From NCBI RefSeq assembly GCF_006386545.1, contig NZ_SWAR01000026.1:1-64000 (forward strand): a DNA stretch of 64,000 nucleotides, read 5' to 3'. The notes under the pieces are model-generated. The model ran no database searches. It was not told the origin of the DNA and was given only the letters and a program-made list of their open reading frames with translations. Made by a program: the position numbers and the translations under genes. Source of the stretch: Methylibium rhizosphaerae (GTDB lineage Bacteria > Pseudomonadota > Gammaproteobacteria > Burkholderiales > Burkholderiaceae_C). Positions 53,603-61,892 of this stretch are shown here, one piece after another (position 1 is the first letter of the stretch; the number at the start of each line of letters is the position of its first letter).

Positions 53603-56494
53603 GTGCTGGAAAACCGCCTGCAGGACGCGACCTCCTCTTCTTCTCCCTCTGAACCGCTGCCGCCTTCACGCCACGAGCTGATGGCCCATCGCCGCGCCCG
53701 CAGCCTGTCGCTCGGGCCGGCGATGCGCCTGCAGTTCGAAGACGCCTGGACGGTGCATCACCAGATTCAGGAGGTGCTGCGCGCCGAGCGCATCAGCGAC
53801 GCGGCCGGCATCGCCCACGAGACGGCCGCCTACGCCCACCTGCTGCCGGACGGCCGGCAATGGAAGGCCACGCTGCTCATCGAGCTGCCCGATGCCGCCC
53901 GGCGTGCCAGCGAGCTGCCCGCGCTCAACCAGGCGGCGCACCGCCTGTACGTCGGCTGCAAGGGCGAGAGCTGGTGCCATGCGCAGGCGAACGAGGACCT
54001 GCCCGACCGCCATCTCGGCCGCCCGAGCGCAGTGCATTTCCTGCGCTTCGAGCTGGCGCCTTCGCTGCGCGAGCAGCTGCTCGCCGGAGCCCCGGCCTTC
54101 GTCGGCTGCGCGCATGACGGCTACCGCTGGCAGCGGCACATCCCGCAGGCCATGCTGCGCCTGCTGCTGGCCGACCTGGAGCCAGGGCTGGCGCTGTCCA
54201 TTGCCCAGCAGCGCCGCGCCCGTGCCTCGCGCCGCGCCTTGCATGCCAGTGCGCTGGCCGCGGCGCTGGCCGGCGGCTCAGCGCTCGCGCAAGCGCAGCC
54301 GGCGCCTGCCGTGGAGGCCGCCGAGGCGGTGGCCGAGACCGTGGTCACCGCGACCCGCAACGAGGCCGATGCGCACAAGGTGCCCGCCACCATCACCCGC
54401 ATCACCCGCGAATCGCTCGACCGCCGGGCACCGGCCGACGAGACCGAGCTGTTCGAGAACGAACCCGACCTCGCCTTCGCCCGCGACACCCGCCGCTTCG
54501 GCGCCACGCGGCCCAACATCCGCGGCATCGAGGACAACCGGGTGCTGCAGCTGGTGGACGGCATCCGCCTGCCCAGCTACTTCAACGGCGGCGGCCCCAC
54601 CAACTTCACCCTCAATGCCCCGCTGGGCACGTCGACCGAGTTCCTCAAGCGGGTGGAGGTGCTGCGCGGCCCGGCGTCCAGCCTCTACGGCTCCGACGCC
54701 ATCGGCGGCGTGGTGGGCTACCTGACCCTCGACCCCACCGACCTGCTGGCCGCCGGCGCCTCGCTGGGCGGCAGGCTGGCCGCCGGCTACACCGGCGCCA
54801 ACCGTGGCCGCACCGGCACCGTGCTGGGCGCGGGGCGCGGCGAACAGGCCGAATGGCTGCTCGGCTACACCCAGACCGAAGCGCACGGGTTCGAGAACCA
54901 GGGCAACGTCGACACCGTGTCGCCCGGCCGCACGACGCCGAACCCGCAGGACGTGCGCGACCGCGCAGCGATCGCGAAGTTCGTGCTGCGCCCGGCGACC
55001 GGCCACCGCGTGGTGCTCACCGCCGAAGCGCGCGACCAGGACGCCGACGTCCAGGTGCTGCGCCTCGCGTCCTCGCTGCCCAAGGTGACCGCGATGTCCG
55101 GCGCCGACAGCGCGCGCCGCGCCCGCGCCAGCATCGAGTGGGAACACAAGCCGGGCGCCGGCAGCTGGTACGACCGGCTCGACGCCCGCTTCTTCGTGCA
55201 GGACGCGAAGACCTACAACCTCAACGAGCAGACCCGCACCAACACCTCGGCCGGCTGCTCCGCTTCCAGCGGCACCGGCAACAACTGCCTCATCGGGCAG
55301 GACTTCCTGTTCCGCCAGCGCTCCACCGGCGCCAGCCTGCAGTTCGACAGCGGGCTGGGGGAGCGGCAGCTGCTCACCTGGGGCGTGGACGCGATGCGGG
55401 TGCGCACCGAGGAGCAGCGCGGCGCCACCGTGCGCAACCTGACCACCGGCACCACCACCAGCACGCTGGCCGGCGACAGCTTTCCGCTGCGCGACTTCGC
55501 CCCCGGCCACACCGACACGGTGGGCCTGTTCGTGCAGGACGAGATCGACGGCCTGGCCGGCGGCGCGCTGTCGCTCACGCCGGGCCTGCGCTATGACTGG
55601 CGCGCGCTGCGGCCCGACATCGGCGACGCGCTGTCGCAGGCGGTGCTGGGCGCCATCGGCAAGCAGGCGGTGTCGCAGACCGACAGCGCGCTGTCGCCCA
55701 AGATCGCCGCCAGCTGGCAATTCACTCCTGCGCTGGCCGGCTACGGCCAGCTGGTGCGCGGCTTTCGCGCGCCCAGCTACGAGGAGGTGAACGGGCATTT
55801 CCGCAACCCGGCGCAAAGCTACGGCACCAGCCCCAACCCCGCGCTCGAGCCGGAGACCAGCACCAGCGTCGAGCTCGGCCTGCGCTTCAGCACCGACAAC
55901 CTGCGCGGCCAGTTGGCCGCCTTCGACAACCGGTATCGCAACTTCATCGCCACCGCCCGCCTCGATTGCCCGGCCGACCCGAACTGCATCACCGGGCTCG
56001 GCTCGACCTTCATGTCGGTCAACCTGTCGAAGGTGCGCATCCACGGCGCCGAAGCCCGCCTGGCCTGGGACTTCGCGCCGCGCTGGCGCCTGGACGGTGC
56101 GGTGGCCATCGCACGCGGCAGCGACCAGCAGACCGGTCAGCCGCTGGACACCATCGAGCCGGCGCGCCTGTCGCTCGGGCTTGCGCACGAAGCGGTTGCC
56201 TGGGGCAGCGAGGCGCGCCTGCGCGCGGCCGAACGGGTCAAGCGCGTCAACGACAACAGCGGCACGACGCCCTCCCCCTGGTTCCGCCCGGCCGGCTACG
56301 GCGTGGTGGACCTGGGCGCCTGGTGGCGGCCCTGGAAGGGCTCGCGCGTCTCGCTGTCGGTGAACAACCTGTTCGACAGGAAGTACTGGCTGTGGGGCGA
56401 CATCCGCCAGGCCGATGCGCGCAGCCCGGCCGGCGTGGACTTCTATTCACAGCCCGGGCGCAACCTGGCAGCGCGCCTCGAACAAACCTTCTGA
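53603..56494 (+). CDS. DUF3501 domain fused to TonB-dependent haem-type receptor
   Basis: One continuous 963-residue frame. Residues about 22-185 are a DUF3501 domain (AHRRARSLSLGPAMRLQFED, VLRAERISDAAGIAHETAAY, LLPDGRQWKATLLIE, SAVHFLRFELAPS, in pieces). Residues about 210-235 look like a signal peptide (RRALHASALAAALAGGSALA). From about 245 is a TonB-dependent receptor: plug (VVTATRNEADAHKVPATITRI, RPNIRGIEDNRVLQLVDG), RGPASSLYGSDAIGGVVGY, barrel ending in terminal Phe; it looks like the haem/haemoglobin receptor group. The GTG at 53603 has AAGGGA eight bases upstream. An internal in-frame ATG at 54152 could give a separate receptor. An internal signal is odd for export. Confidence 0.82.
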   Translation: MLENRLQDATSSSSPSEPLPPSRHELMAHRRARSLSLGPAMRLQFEDAWTVHHQIQEVLRAERISDAAGIAHETAAYAHLLPDGRQWKATLLIELPDAARRASELPALNQAAHRLYVGCKGESWCHAQANEDLPDRHLGRPSAVHFLRFELAPSLREQLLAGAPAFVGCAHDGYRWQRHIPQAMLRLLLADLEPGLALSIAQQRRARASRRALHASALAAALAGGSALAQAQPAPAVEAAEAVAETVVTATRNEADAHKVPATITRITRESLDRRAPADETELFENEPDLAFARDTRRFGATRPNIRGIEDNRVLQLVDGIRLPSYFNGGGPTNFTLNAPLGTSTEFLKRVEVLRGPASSLYGSDAIGGVVGYLTLDPTDLLAAGASLGGRLAAGYTGANRGRTGTVLGAGRGEQAEWLLGYTQTEAHGFENQGNVDTVSPGRTTPNPQDVRDRAAIAKFVLRPATGHRVVLTAEARDQDADVQVLRLASSLPKVTAMSGADSARRARASIEWEHKPGAGSWYDRLDARFFVQDAKTYNLNEQTRTNTSAGCSASSGTGNNCLIGQDFLFRQRSTGASLQFDSGLGERQLLTWGVDAMRVRTEEQRGATVRNLTTGTTTSTLAGDSFPLRDFAPGHTDTVGLFVQDEIDGLAGGALSLTPGLRYDWRALRPDIGDALSQAVLGAIGKQAVSQTDSALSPKIAASWQFTPALAGYGQLVRGFRAPSYEEVNGHFRNPAQSYGTSPNPALEPETSTSVELGLRFSTDNLRGQLAAFDNRYRNFIATARLDCPADPNCITGLGSTFMSVNLSKVRIHGAEARLAWDFAPRWRLDGAVAIARGSDQQTGQPLDTIEPARLSLGLAHEAVAWGSEARLRAAERVKRVNDNSGTTPSPWFRPAGYGVVDLGAWWRPWKGSRVSLSVNNLFDRKYWLWGDIRQADARSPAGVDFYSQPGRNLAARLEQTF

Positions 56495-56521
56495 CCCTGG
56501 ACGACGACAAGGAGCCACCCC

Positions 56522-58273
56522 ATGAACCTGCCTTCTCCCTTGCGCTGGCCCCGCTGGCTGCCGGCACTGGCGATCGGCCTGTGCACCGCGACCGCCGGCG
56601 TGAACGCCCAGCCTTCGCCAACGACCCGCGCCGCGGCATCGGACACCGCCTACCTCGCGGTGGCGGCCGACCGCGGCTTCCAGGGCAATGAAGAGATCCG
56701 CGACGCGCTCGACGGTTTTGCGGCCGGCCGCCCTGCGGAACTGGTGATCGCCACCGACGACCGCACCAAGGGCACGCTCGACGCGGCCGTCGGTCGGCTG
56801 GCAGCCAGCGGCGCGAAGCGGCTGGTGGTGCTGCCGGTGTTCATGTCGGGCGCCGACGCGAAGTGGCAGCAGGTGAAGCCGCTGCTGGCGAAGGGCCCGC
56901 TGCCCGCCGAGCTGGCGCAGCCCTTCGGCGACAGCTATTTCGCGGTCGAGGCGCTGGCCGAACAACTGCGCGCCGTGCACCACCCGCAACAGGCCCGGGT
57001 GGTGGTGGTGGGCTACACCACCGAAGCCAATGCCGCGGCCCGGCGTGCCGTCGCGCAGGACTGGCAGCGCATTGCGCAGCAGGCCAGCGAAGGATTCGGC
57101 TTCGCGCAGGTTCAGACGGTGGTGTGGACCGACGCTCGCGGCGGCGAGCGCGAAGCGCTGCGCGCCGCCTCGCGCAAGGCCCTGCAGGACGCCGCGGCTG
57201 CCGGCGGCGCGGGCCGCGTGGTCGTGGTGCCCTTCCACTTCGGCCGCCGGCTCGACGGCATGATGTCCTTCGATGCCGAGCTGAAGAGCGAGCTGCCCAA
57301 GGGCGCGGAGCTGCTGCAGTCGCGCCGCGGGCCCGAGCAATGGCTCGCCACCTGGATGGCCCGGGAGGCCAACCGCCACGCGACGCTGGCAGCGAACGAG
57401 CTGGGCGTGATCCTGCTCGCGCACGGCTCCGACTACCACTGGAACGAGACGATGCGACAGGCCGTGGCACCGCTCGAATCGCGCTACCCGATGGAATACG
57501 TGTTCTCGATGGCCGACCAGCCCCTGGTCGAGCGGGCCGTGCGCCGCCTCGAGAAGCGCGGCGCGCGGGCCGCGGTGATCGTGCGGGTGTTCGGGCTCGA
57601 GTCGTCGTTCAAGGGCGACGTGGAACGCATGATCGGCAGCGACGTCGAGTCGGCTGCCGCACCTTCTGCCGGCCATTCCCATGGTGGGCATGGCGGCCAT
57701 GGCGGCGGCCACGGCGGCGACCATGATGGTCATGGCGCACACGATGCCGCCTACCCGCCCGCACGCATCAGCACCCCGCTGGCCCTCACCACCGTCGGCG
57801 GCGTGGAAGCCGCCCCGCTGTTTGCCGCCACCCTGCTGGAGCGCGCCCGCGCCCTGTCGCGCGATCCGCGCAAGGAAACCGTGATCCTGGTGGCTCACGG
57901 CACCGGCAGCGACCAGCGCAACCAGCAGTGGGTCGGCATCCTGGAGCAGTTGGCGGCGCAGATGAAGTCCGCCCCCGGCGCGCCGGCCTTCCGCGCCATC
58001 CGCCATGCCACCTGGCGCGAGGACTGGCCGGACAAGCGGGCGCCGTGGATCCAGCGGGTGCGCGACATGGTGCAGGAAGCCGGCAAAGACGGCGGCCGCG
58101 CGATCGTGATCCCGGCGCGCACCAACGGCACCGGCCCGGAGCGTCGTTTCCTCGAAGGACTGTCGTTCGAGCTGGGCGAAGGTTTCGCGCCGCATCCGCT
58201 GTTCACCCGCTGGTTCGAGCAGCAGGTGCAAGCCGGCGCCGCGGCGCTGAACGGCGCCGCAGCCTCGCGCTGA
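56522..58273 (+). CDS. exported four-unit CbiX-like chelatase with His-rich linker
   Basis: A 583-residue protein with a Sec signal (cleavage after GVNAQ, residue 30). I see four CbiX/sirohydrochlorin-chelatase-like units: 1 (about 43-125) and 2 (about 158-255) have lost the catalytic HG; 3 (about 294-372, LLAHGSDYHWNE, His301) and 4 (about 452-570, LVAHGTGSDQRN, His459) keep it. A linker at 385-408 holds ten His within Gly-rich sequence. CbiX enzymes insert or remove metal in tetrapyrroles in the cytoplasm; an exported form is unusual. It lies 27 bases after the receptor gene, so probably co-expressed: metal or tetrapyrrole handling in the periplasm is inferred. Confidence 0.78.
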   Translation: MNLPSPLRWPRWLPALAIGLCTATAGVNAQPSPTTRAAASDTAYLAVAADRGFQGNEEIRDALDGFAAGRPAELVIATDDRTKGTLDAAVGRLAASGAKRLVVLPVFMSGADAKWQQVKPLLAKGPLPAELAQPFGDSYFAVEALAEQLRAVHHPQQARVVVVGYTTEANAAARRAVAQDWQRIAQQASEGFGFAQVQTVVWTDARGGEREALRAASRKALQDAAAAGGAGRVVVVPFHFGRRLDGMMSFDAELKSELPKGAELLQSRRGPEQWLATWMAREANRHATLAANELGVILLAHGSDYHWNETMRQAVAPLESRYPMEYVFSMADQPLVERAVRRLEKRGARAAVIVRVFGLESSFKGDVERMIGSDVESAAAPSAGHSHGGHGGHGGGHGGDHDGHGAHDAAYPPARISTPLALTTVGGVEAAPLFAATLLERARALSRDPRKETVILVAHGTGSDQRNQQWVGILEQLAAQMKSAPGAPAFRAIRHATWREDWPDKRAPWIQRVRDMVQEAGKDGGRAIVIPARTNGTGPERRFLEGLSFELGEGFAPHPLFTRWFEQQVQAGAAALNGAAASR

Positions 58274-58763
58274 GCACGGCCGCCGGGTGCGACAAAAAAG
58301 CCCCGGCTTCACGAGGAAGCCGAGGCTGAATGCCTCATCGCTGTCATCACGCTGAGGCACCTGCTCAGGGAGGAAAAGCAGGGGGCGTCATCCTTTCGAA
58401 CTTCGCCCGCCCCCAATGTAGGGGTCGCGGCCTGTTTTGCGCATCCCCAGAAAGCCCCTCATCTCGGGGCCTCGCGACGCCAACCTGTGGAGCATTGCTC
58501 GAAGCGGCTGACCGAAAGTCATCTCACCCCCCTGATGGGAGGGAGCCTTCGCCCGAGCGGTGGACTAAGTTTGTCTCGTGGTCCAGCCGGGCTCTTGTGG
58601 GAGGCACCATGGCTTTTCTTCGACAGTGTCTGCAGGAAGTGCGAACGAGGCAGCACCTCCCCGGTGTGGTGGAAGGTGCTGCCCCGGTGCATCACGAGCG
58701 GATGGCCCTGTGGCCGGCCGCCGCGCGCAGCGGCGACGGCGGCAGCCGGGCCTATGCCGGCCT
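58274..58763. other. 490-base non-coding region with hairpins; candidate minus-strand RNA
   Basis: No convincing gene is visible on either strand. Read on the minus strand it contains several stems: GGGCG/CGCCC (58383-58387 with 58404-58408), TGCCTCA/TGAGGCA (58331-58337 with 58353-58359), and then a strong terminator at 58294-58327. A 24-codon minus-strand frame (near 58465-58391) is too short to call. It could be the 3' leader-out of the propeller/cytochrome gene or an independent small RNA. It does not resemble tmRNA, RNase P RNA or a riboswitch I know. Confidence 0.45.
58294..58327 (-). terminator. intrinsic terminator on the minus strand
   Basis: A 12-base stem (58299-58310 with 58316-58327), 5-base loop, followed on the minus strand by six T (58299 down to 58294). 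The stem is unbroken only in the minus-strand RNA, where one pair is G-U; on the plus strand the same position is a C-A mismatch. It therefore ends leftward transcription arriving from the propeller/cytochrome gene or from the spacer. Confidence 0.85.
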
Positions 58764-61619
58764 TCAGGAATCGAAGGCGATGCGTGCACCCGAGCCGGGC
58801 GGCGTGCAGGTGTAGGTGACCTCCTGGCCGGGCGTGGATGCCATTGCTCGCACGGCCGCCTCACTGCGCTGGCTGCCGTCGGCCGCCACGAACACGCGGC
58901 GCGCGCCGTCGTACACGAGGCCGCGCGACACCCCGCCTTCCACCACCCGCGCCACCAGGCTGCATTCCGTCACCGCCCCGCCCAGCTCCTTCGACGTGAA
59001 CGGCGTGCGCGCGCGCTGCATCAGCAGGTCGATGCGGGCCGACACCGCCGCCGCATTGCTGCTCGTCAGCGTGACCTGCTGGCCGACGATGGGCGCCAGG
59101 TCGCTGTCGAAGGCCATCATGAAATCGACCACGTCGCGCCGGGTGCCGTCGGGGTTGATGATCGGAAAGCCCACCGTGAGCTGCGGGTTGAACACCTTGG
59201 CGGTGAAGAAGCGGAACAGCGTGTCCACCGCGCCGTCGTGCACGAAGCCGAAGCCTCGCACCTGGTCGCCCACGAAGCCGGTGTCGGGTGCGCCGAAGAA
59301 GTTCACCTTCGGCGAGCCGAACATGCCGACCTTCTGGTACATGTTGCGCAGCTGCGGGATCTTCACGATCTGGGTGATGCCCTCGAAGCTGGCCCGACCG
59401 CCGGTGCCGAAGAAGCCGCTGGCCGGGTCGAGCCGGTGGCAGCCCTCGCAGTTGAAGGCGGTCTGCCCCGACACGAAGCTGCCCAGCGGCCCGAGGTCGA
59501 TGCCGTCCGAAGGCCGTGAGCCGACGTAGAAATTGCGGCCCCGCTGCTGCGACGCGGTGAGCGAGTTGTCGAGCGCGCGGATCGGGTTGGGCGGCATCAT
59601 CACCGGGATCTGGAAGTCGGCGAACTTCTGCATCTCGGCTTCGGACAGCGGCGCCGTGCCGCCCAGCAGCCCCTCGAAGGCCACCGCGAAGTTCTTGAAC
59701 GACAGCACGCTGTCGGTGCCGCTGCTGCCGAACAGGCCGGTGGCCCGGTCGCCGCGCCAGTGCATCGCGCCGGAGTTGCGCATGCCGCGCAGCGTCTGCG
59801 TCGTCATGGGCCCCTTCATCGGATGGAACTCGTTGGCGTTGTCGCTGCCGTTGATGGGCGACTTCACGCCGAACAGGATCTTGCCCAGCGCGATCTCGGT
59901 GGGCGACGCGAGGTTCTTGGTGATCGGGTTGTTGGTGACGCGGTCGTCCGGGTTGCCCAGGTCCCAGGCCAGGTCGTCCATGTCGCCGAAGATGTGGCAG
60001 CTCGCGCACGAGGCCTCGCCGTTGGCCGAGAAGCGCCGCGCGTCATAGAGGAACGGCCGGCCGGCGGCCACCGAGGCAGGCTCCGGGTTCTTCATCGCCA
60101 CCGACGCCAGGGTGCCGCGGGAAGCCAGGTCCACCACCTTCACCGCGTTGTCGAACCGCGTGCTCACGTACAGCCGCCCGCGGGCTTCGTCGAGCACGAG
60201 GCCGCTCGGGCCGCCGCCGCCCAGCTCGATGTAGCGGGCGCTCGCGGTGCGCGGGTTGAAGCTGTCGTTCTCGAGCTCGGCGGTGTCGAACACGCCGATC
60301 CGGCTGGAGCCGAAGGCCGCCACGTAAAGCGTGCGGCCGTCGGCGGTGACCGCCATGTCCAGCGGCGTGGCCAGCGAATGCTGCTTCATCGTCCAGTCGA
60401 ACGACGGATTGCCCGGCAGCTTCGAATAGTCGATGTGCTTGTTGAGGTGCCGCGGCGCCACCGTGCTGCCCGAGATCACCGTGATGCGCGTCTGGGCCAG
60501 CTTGCCCTGCACCGTGTGGCCGGCATAGGTGCCGGGGCCTTCGAAGCGCACCTCGTTCACCGCCTCGGTGTTGGACACGTACACCTTGCCGGTCACCGGG
60601 TTGGTCACCATGTTGAAGAGCACCGTGCCCACGCCCGAGTGGGCGGCCTTGGTGGCCAGCGAGTTGGCGTCCACCGCGAACACGTCCAGGTCGGGCAGGC
60701 GGAACTGCACCGCGTTGTTCCAGTTGCGCCGCAGCTCGTCTTCCCACTTGCCGCTCGCCTTGTTGTACTTGACGATCAGGGCCACCTCGGGTGCCTTCCT
60801 GCCTTCGAAGTTGGTCTTCGGGCCGGGGTTGCCGCCGGGCATGATCTTGCCGTTCTCGCCGATGCAGGGCAGGTTCGGGTTGAACCCTGTGCACACCAGC
60901 GGCTGCAGGATGGAAGTCGTCTGGTTGCCGGACTTGAACGCCGCCACGTAGACGGTCGAGCGGTCGGGGCTCACCGCCAGCGCCCGTGGCGTGTCGGCAA
61001 AGAAACTCAGGATGCGCTGCGGCACGCCGCCCACCGCGGCGCCCAGGTTCGCCGGGTTGAACACCCACACGTCGGCCCGCCCGACGCCGGGCGTGGTGAG
61101 CTGCGGGTCGCCCGCGCCGGGCACGCCGGCGATCGACGCGTCGCTGCGGTGCTGCCCGCGGTGCGCGGTGGTGATGAAGGCCCGTTCCGGGCTGCCGGCA
61201 AACACCACGTCGCGCGGCTCGTCGCCCACCAGCAGCGTGCGCACCACCCGCGGCGTGCCGCCGAGCTCGACGATGCTCACGCTGTCGGACAGGTGGTTCA
61301 CCACCCACACCTCGGTGTTGCTGCGCGCAGCCACCGCCACCGGCTCCAGCCCCACCGGCACCCGCGCGGCCAGCTGCAGTCCGGCCTCTGTGATGTTGAA
61401 CACCTCCAGCGTGTTGTTGGGCGTGTTGGCCACGAACAGCCGGCTCCGGTCGGGCGACAGGGCCATCGGCCGCACCGGCCCGCTTTCGAACTGCACGAAG
61501 GAAGGCGACTGGGCGGCAGCCCGGTCGTGCCCGAGCGCAACGGCCAGGGCCAGAAGCAGAAGCAGCAGCAGGTTCACCGAGGCGAAGCCCCGGCGCCGCG
61601 GCGTGGGTAGCGCGTGCAT
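58764..61619 (-). CDS. beta-propeller (YncE-like) / dihaem cytochrome fusion protein
   Basis: A 951-residue exported protein. Signal peptide (RRRGFASVNLLLLLLLALAVALG, core of Leu; cleavage near AAAQS), then a YVTN/YncE-type seven-blade propeller (about 40-500; repeated GLEPVAVAARSNTEVWV- and TPRALAVSPDRSTVYVAAF-like units), then a cytochrome c peroxidase/MauG-like part with haem motifs CASCH (about 536) and CEGCH (about 724). AAGGAG is six bases before ATG 61619. It probably works in periplasmic electron transfer or oxidation of a bound substrate. Convergent with the receptor/chelatase genes. Confidence 0.85.
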   Translation of the reverse strand: MHALPTPRRRGFASVNLLLLLLLALAVALGHDRAAAQSPSFVQFESGPVRPMALSPDRSRLFVANTPNNTLEVFNITEAGLQLAARVPVGLEPVAVAARSNTEVWVVNHLSDSVSIVELGGTPRVVRTLLVGDEPRDVVFAGSPERAFITTAHRGQHRSDASIAGVPGAGDPQLTTPGVGRADVWVFNPANLGAAVGGVPQRILSFFADTPRALAVSPDRSTVYVAAFKSGNQTTSILQPLVCTGFNPNLPCIGENGKIMPGGNPGPKTNFEGRKAPEVALIVKYNKASGKWEDELRRNWNNAVQFRLPDLDVFAVDANSLATKAAHSGVGTVLFNMVTNPVTGKVYVSNTEAVNEVRFEGPGTYAGHTVQGKLAQTRITVISGSTVAPRHLNKHIDYSKLPGNPSFDWTMKQHSLATPLDMAVTADGRTLYVAAFGSSRIGVFDTAELENDSFNPRTASARYIELGGGGPSGLVLDEARGRLYVSTRFDNAVKVVDLASRGTLASVAMKNPEPASVAAGRPFLYDARRFSANGEASCASCHIFGDMDDLAWDLGNPDDRVTNNPITKNLASPTEIALGKILFGVKSPINGSDNANEFHPMKGPMTTQTLRGMRNSGAMHWRGDRATGLFGSSGTDSVLSFKNFAVAFEGLLGGTAPLSEAEMQKFADFQIPVMMPPNPIRALDNSLTASQQRGRNFYVGSRPSDGIDLGPLGSFVSGQTAFNCEGCHRLDPASGFFGTGGRASFEGITQIVKIPQLRNMYQKVGMFGSPKVNFFGAPDTGFVGDQVRGFGFVHDGAVDTLFRFFTAKVFNPQLTVGFPIINPDGTRRDVVDFMMAFDSDLAPIVGQQVTLTSSNAAAVSARIDLLMQRARTPFTSKELGGAVTECSLVARVVEGGVSRGLVYDGARRVFVAADGSQRSEAAVRAMASTPGQEVTYTCTPPGSGARIAFDS

Positions 61620-61892
61620 GGTGTCTCCTTGTCTCTCTTGTGGTGGGGTGCGACCGGGGCGCCCGCATGGCGCCTCGGCTGCCCGGCGGGCATCGTAGGG
61701 AGGGGCCCCGGGCGGCGCCCCCTCCCAAGGGAGGGGCCCGGCGCGTGCGCCCGAGCCCGGCGGTGGTCGTCTGCGCAAGCGGCCGTGGCCGCCGCAGGCC
61801 TCCGCTACACTCGCGCCCCACCCCGGCCGGCGGCCCTGCGCCTCCCGGCTCGGACACGATCGGTTGCACTTCCGCTCGCCCGCGACGCAGAG

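Noticed and set aside
58391-58465. 24-codon minus-strand small gene
   Set aside because: It is too short, with a weak ribosome binding site and no recognisable features; kept only as a note within the spacer.
58330-58763. tmRNA, RNase P RNA or riboswitch in the long spacer
   Set aside because: None of the conserved cores of these RNAs is present, and a riboswitch would be expected ahead of a gene, whereas this lies between convergent genes.
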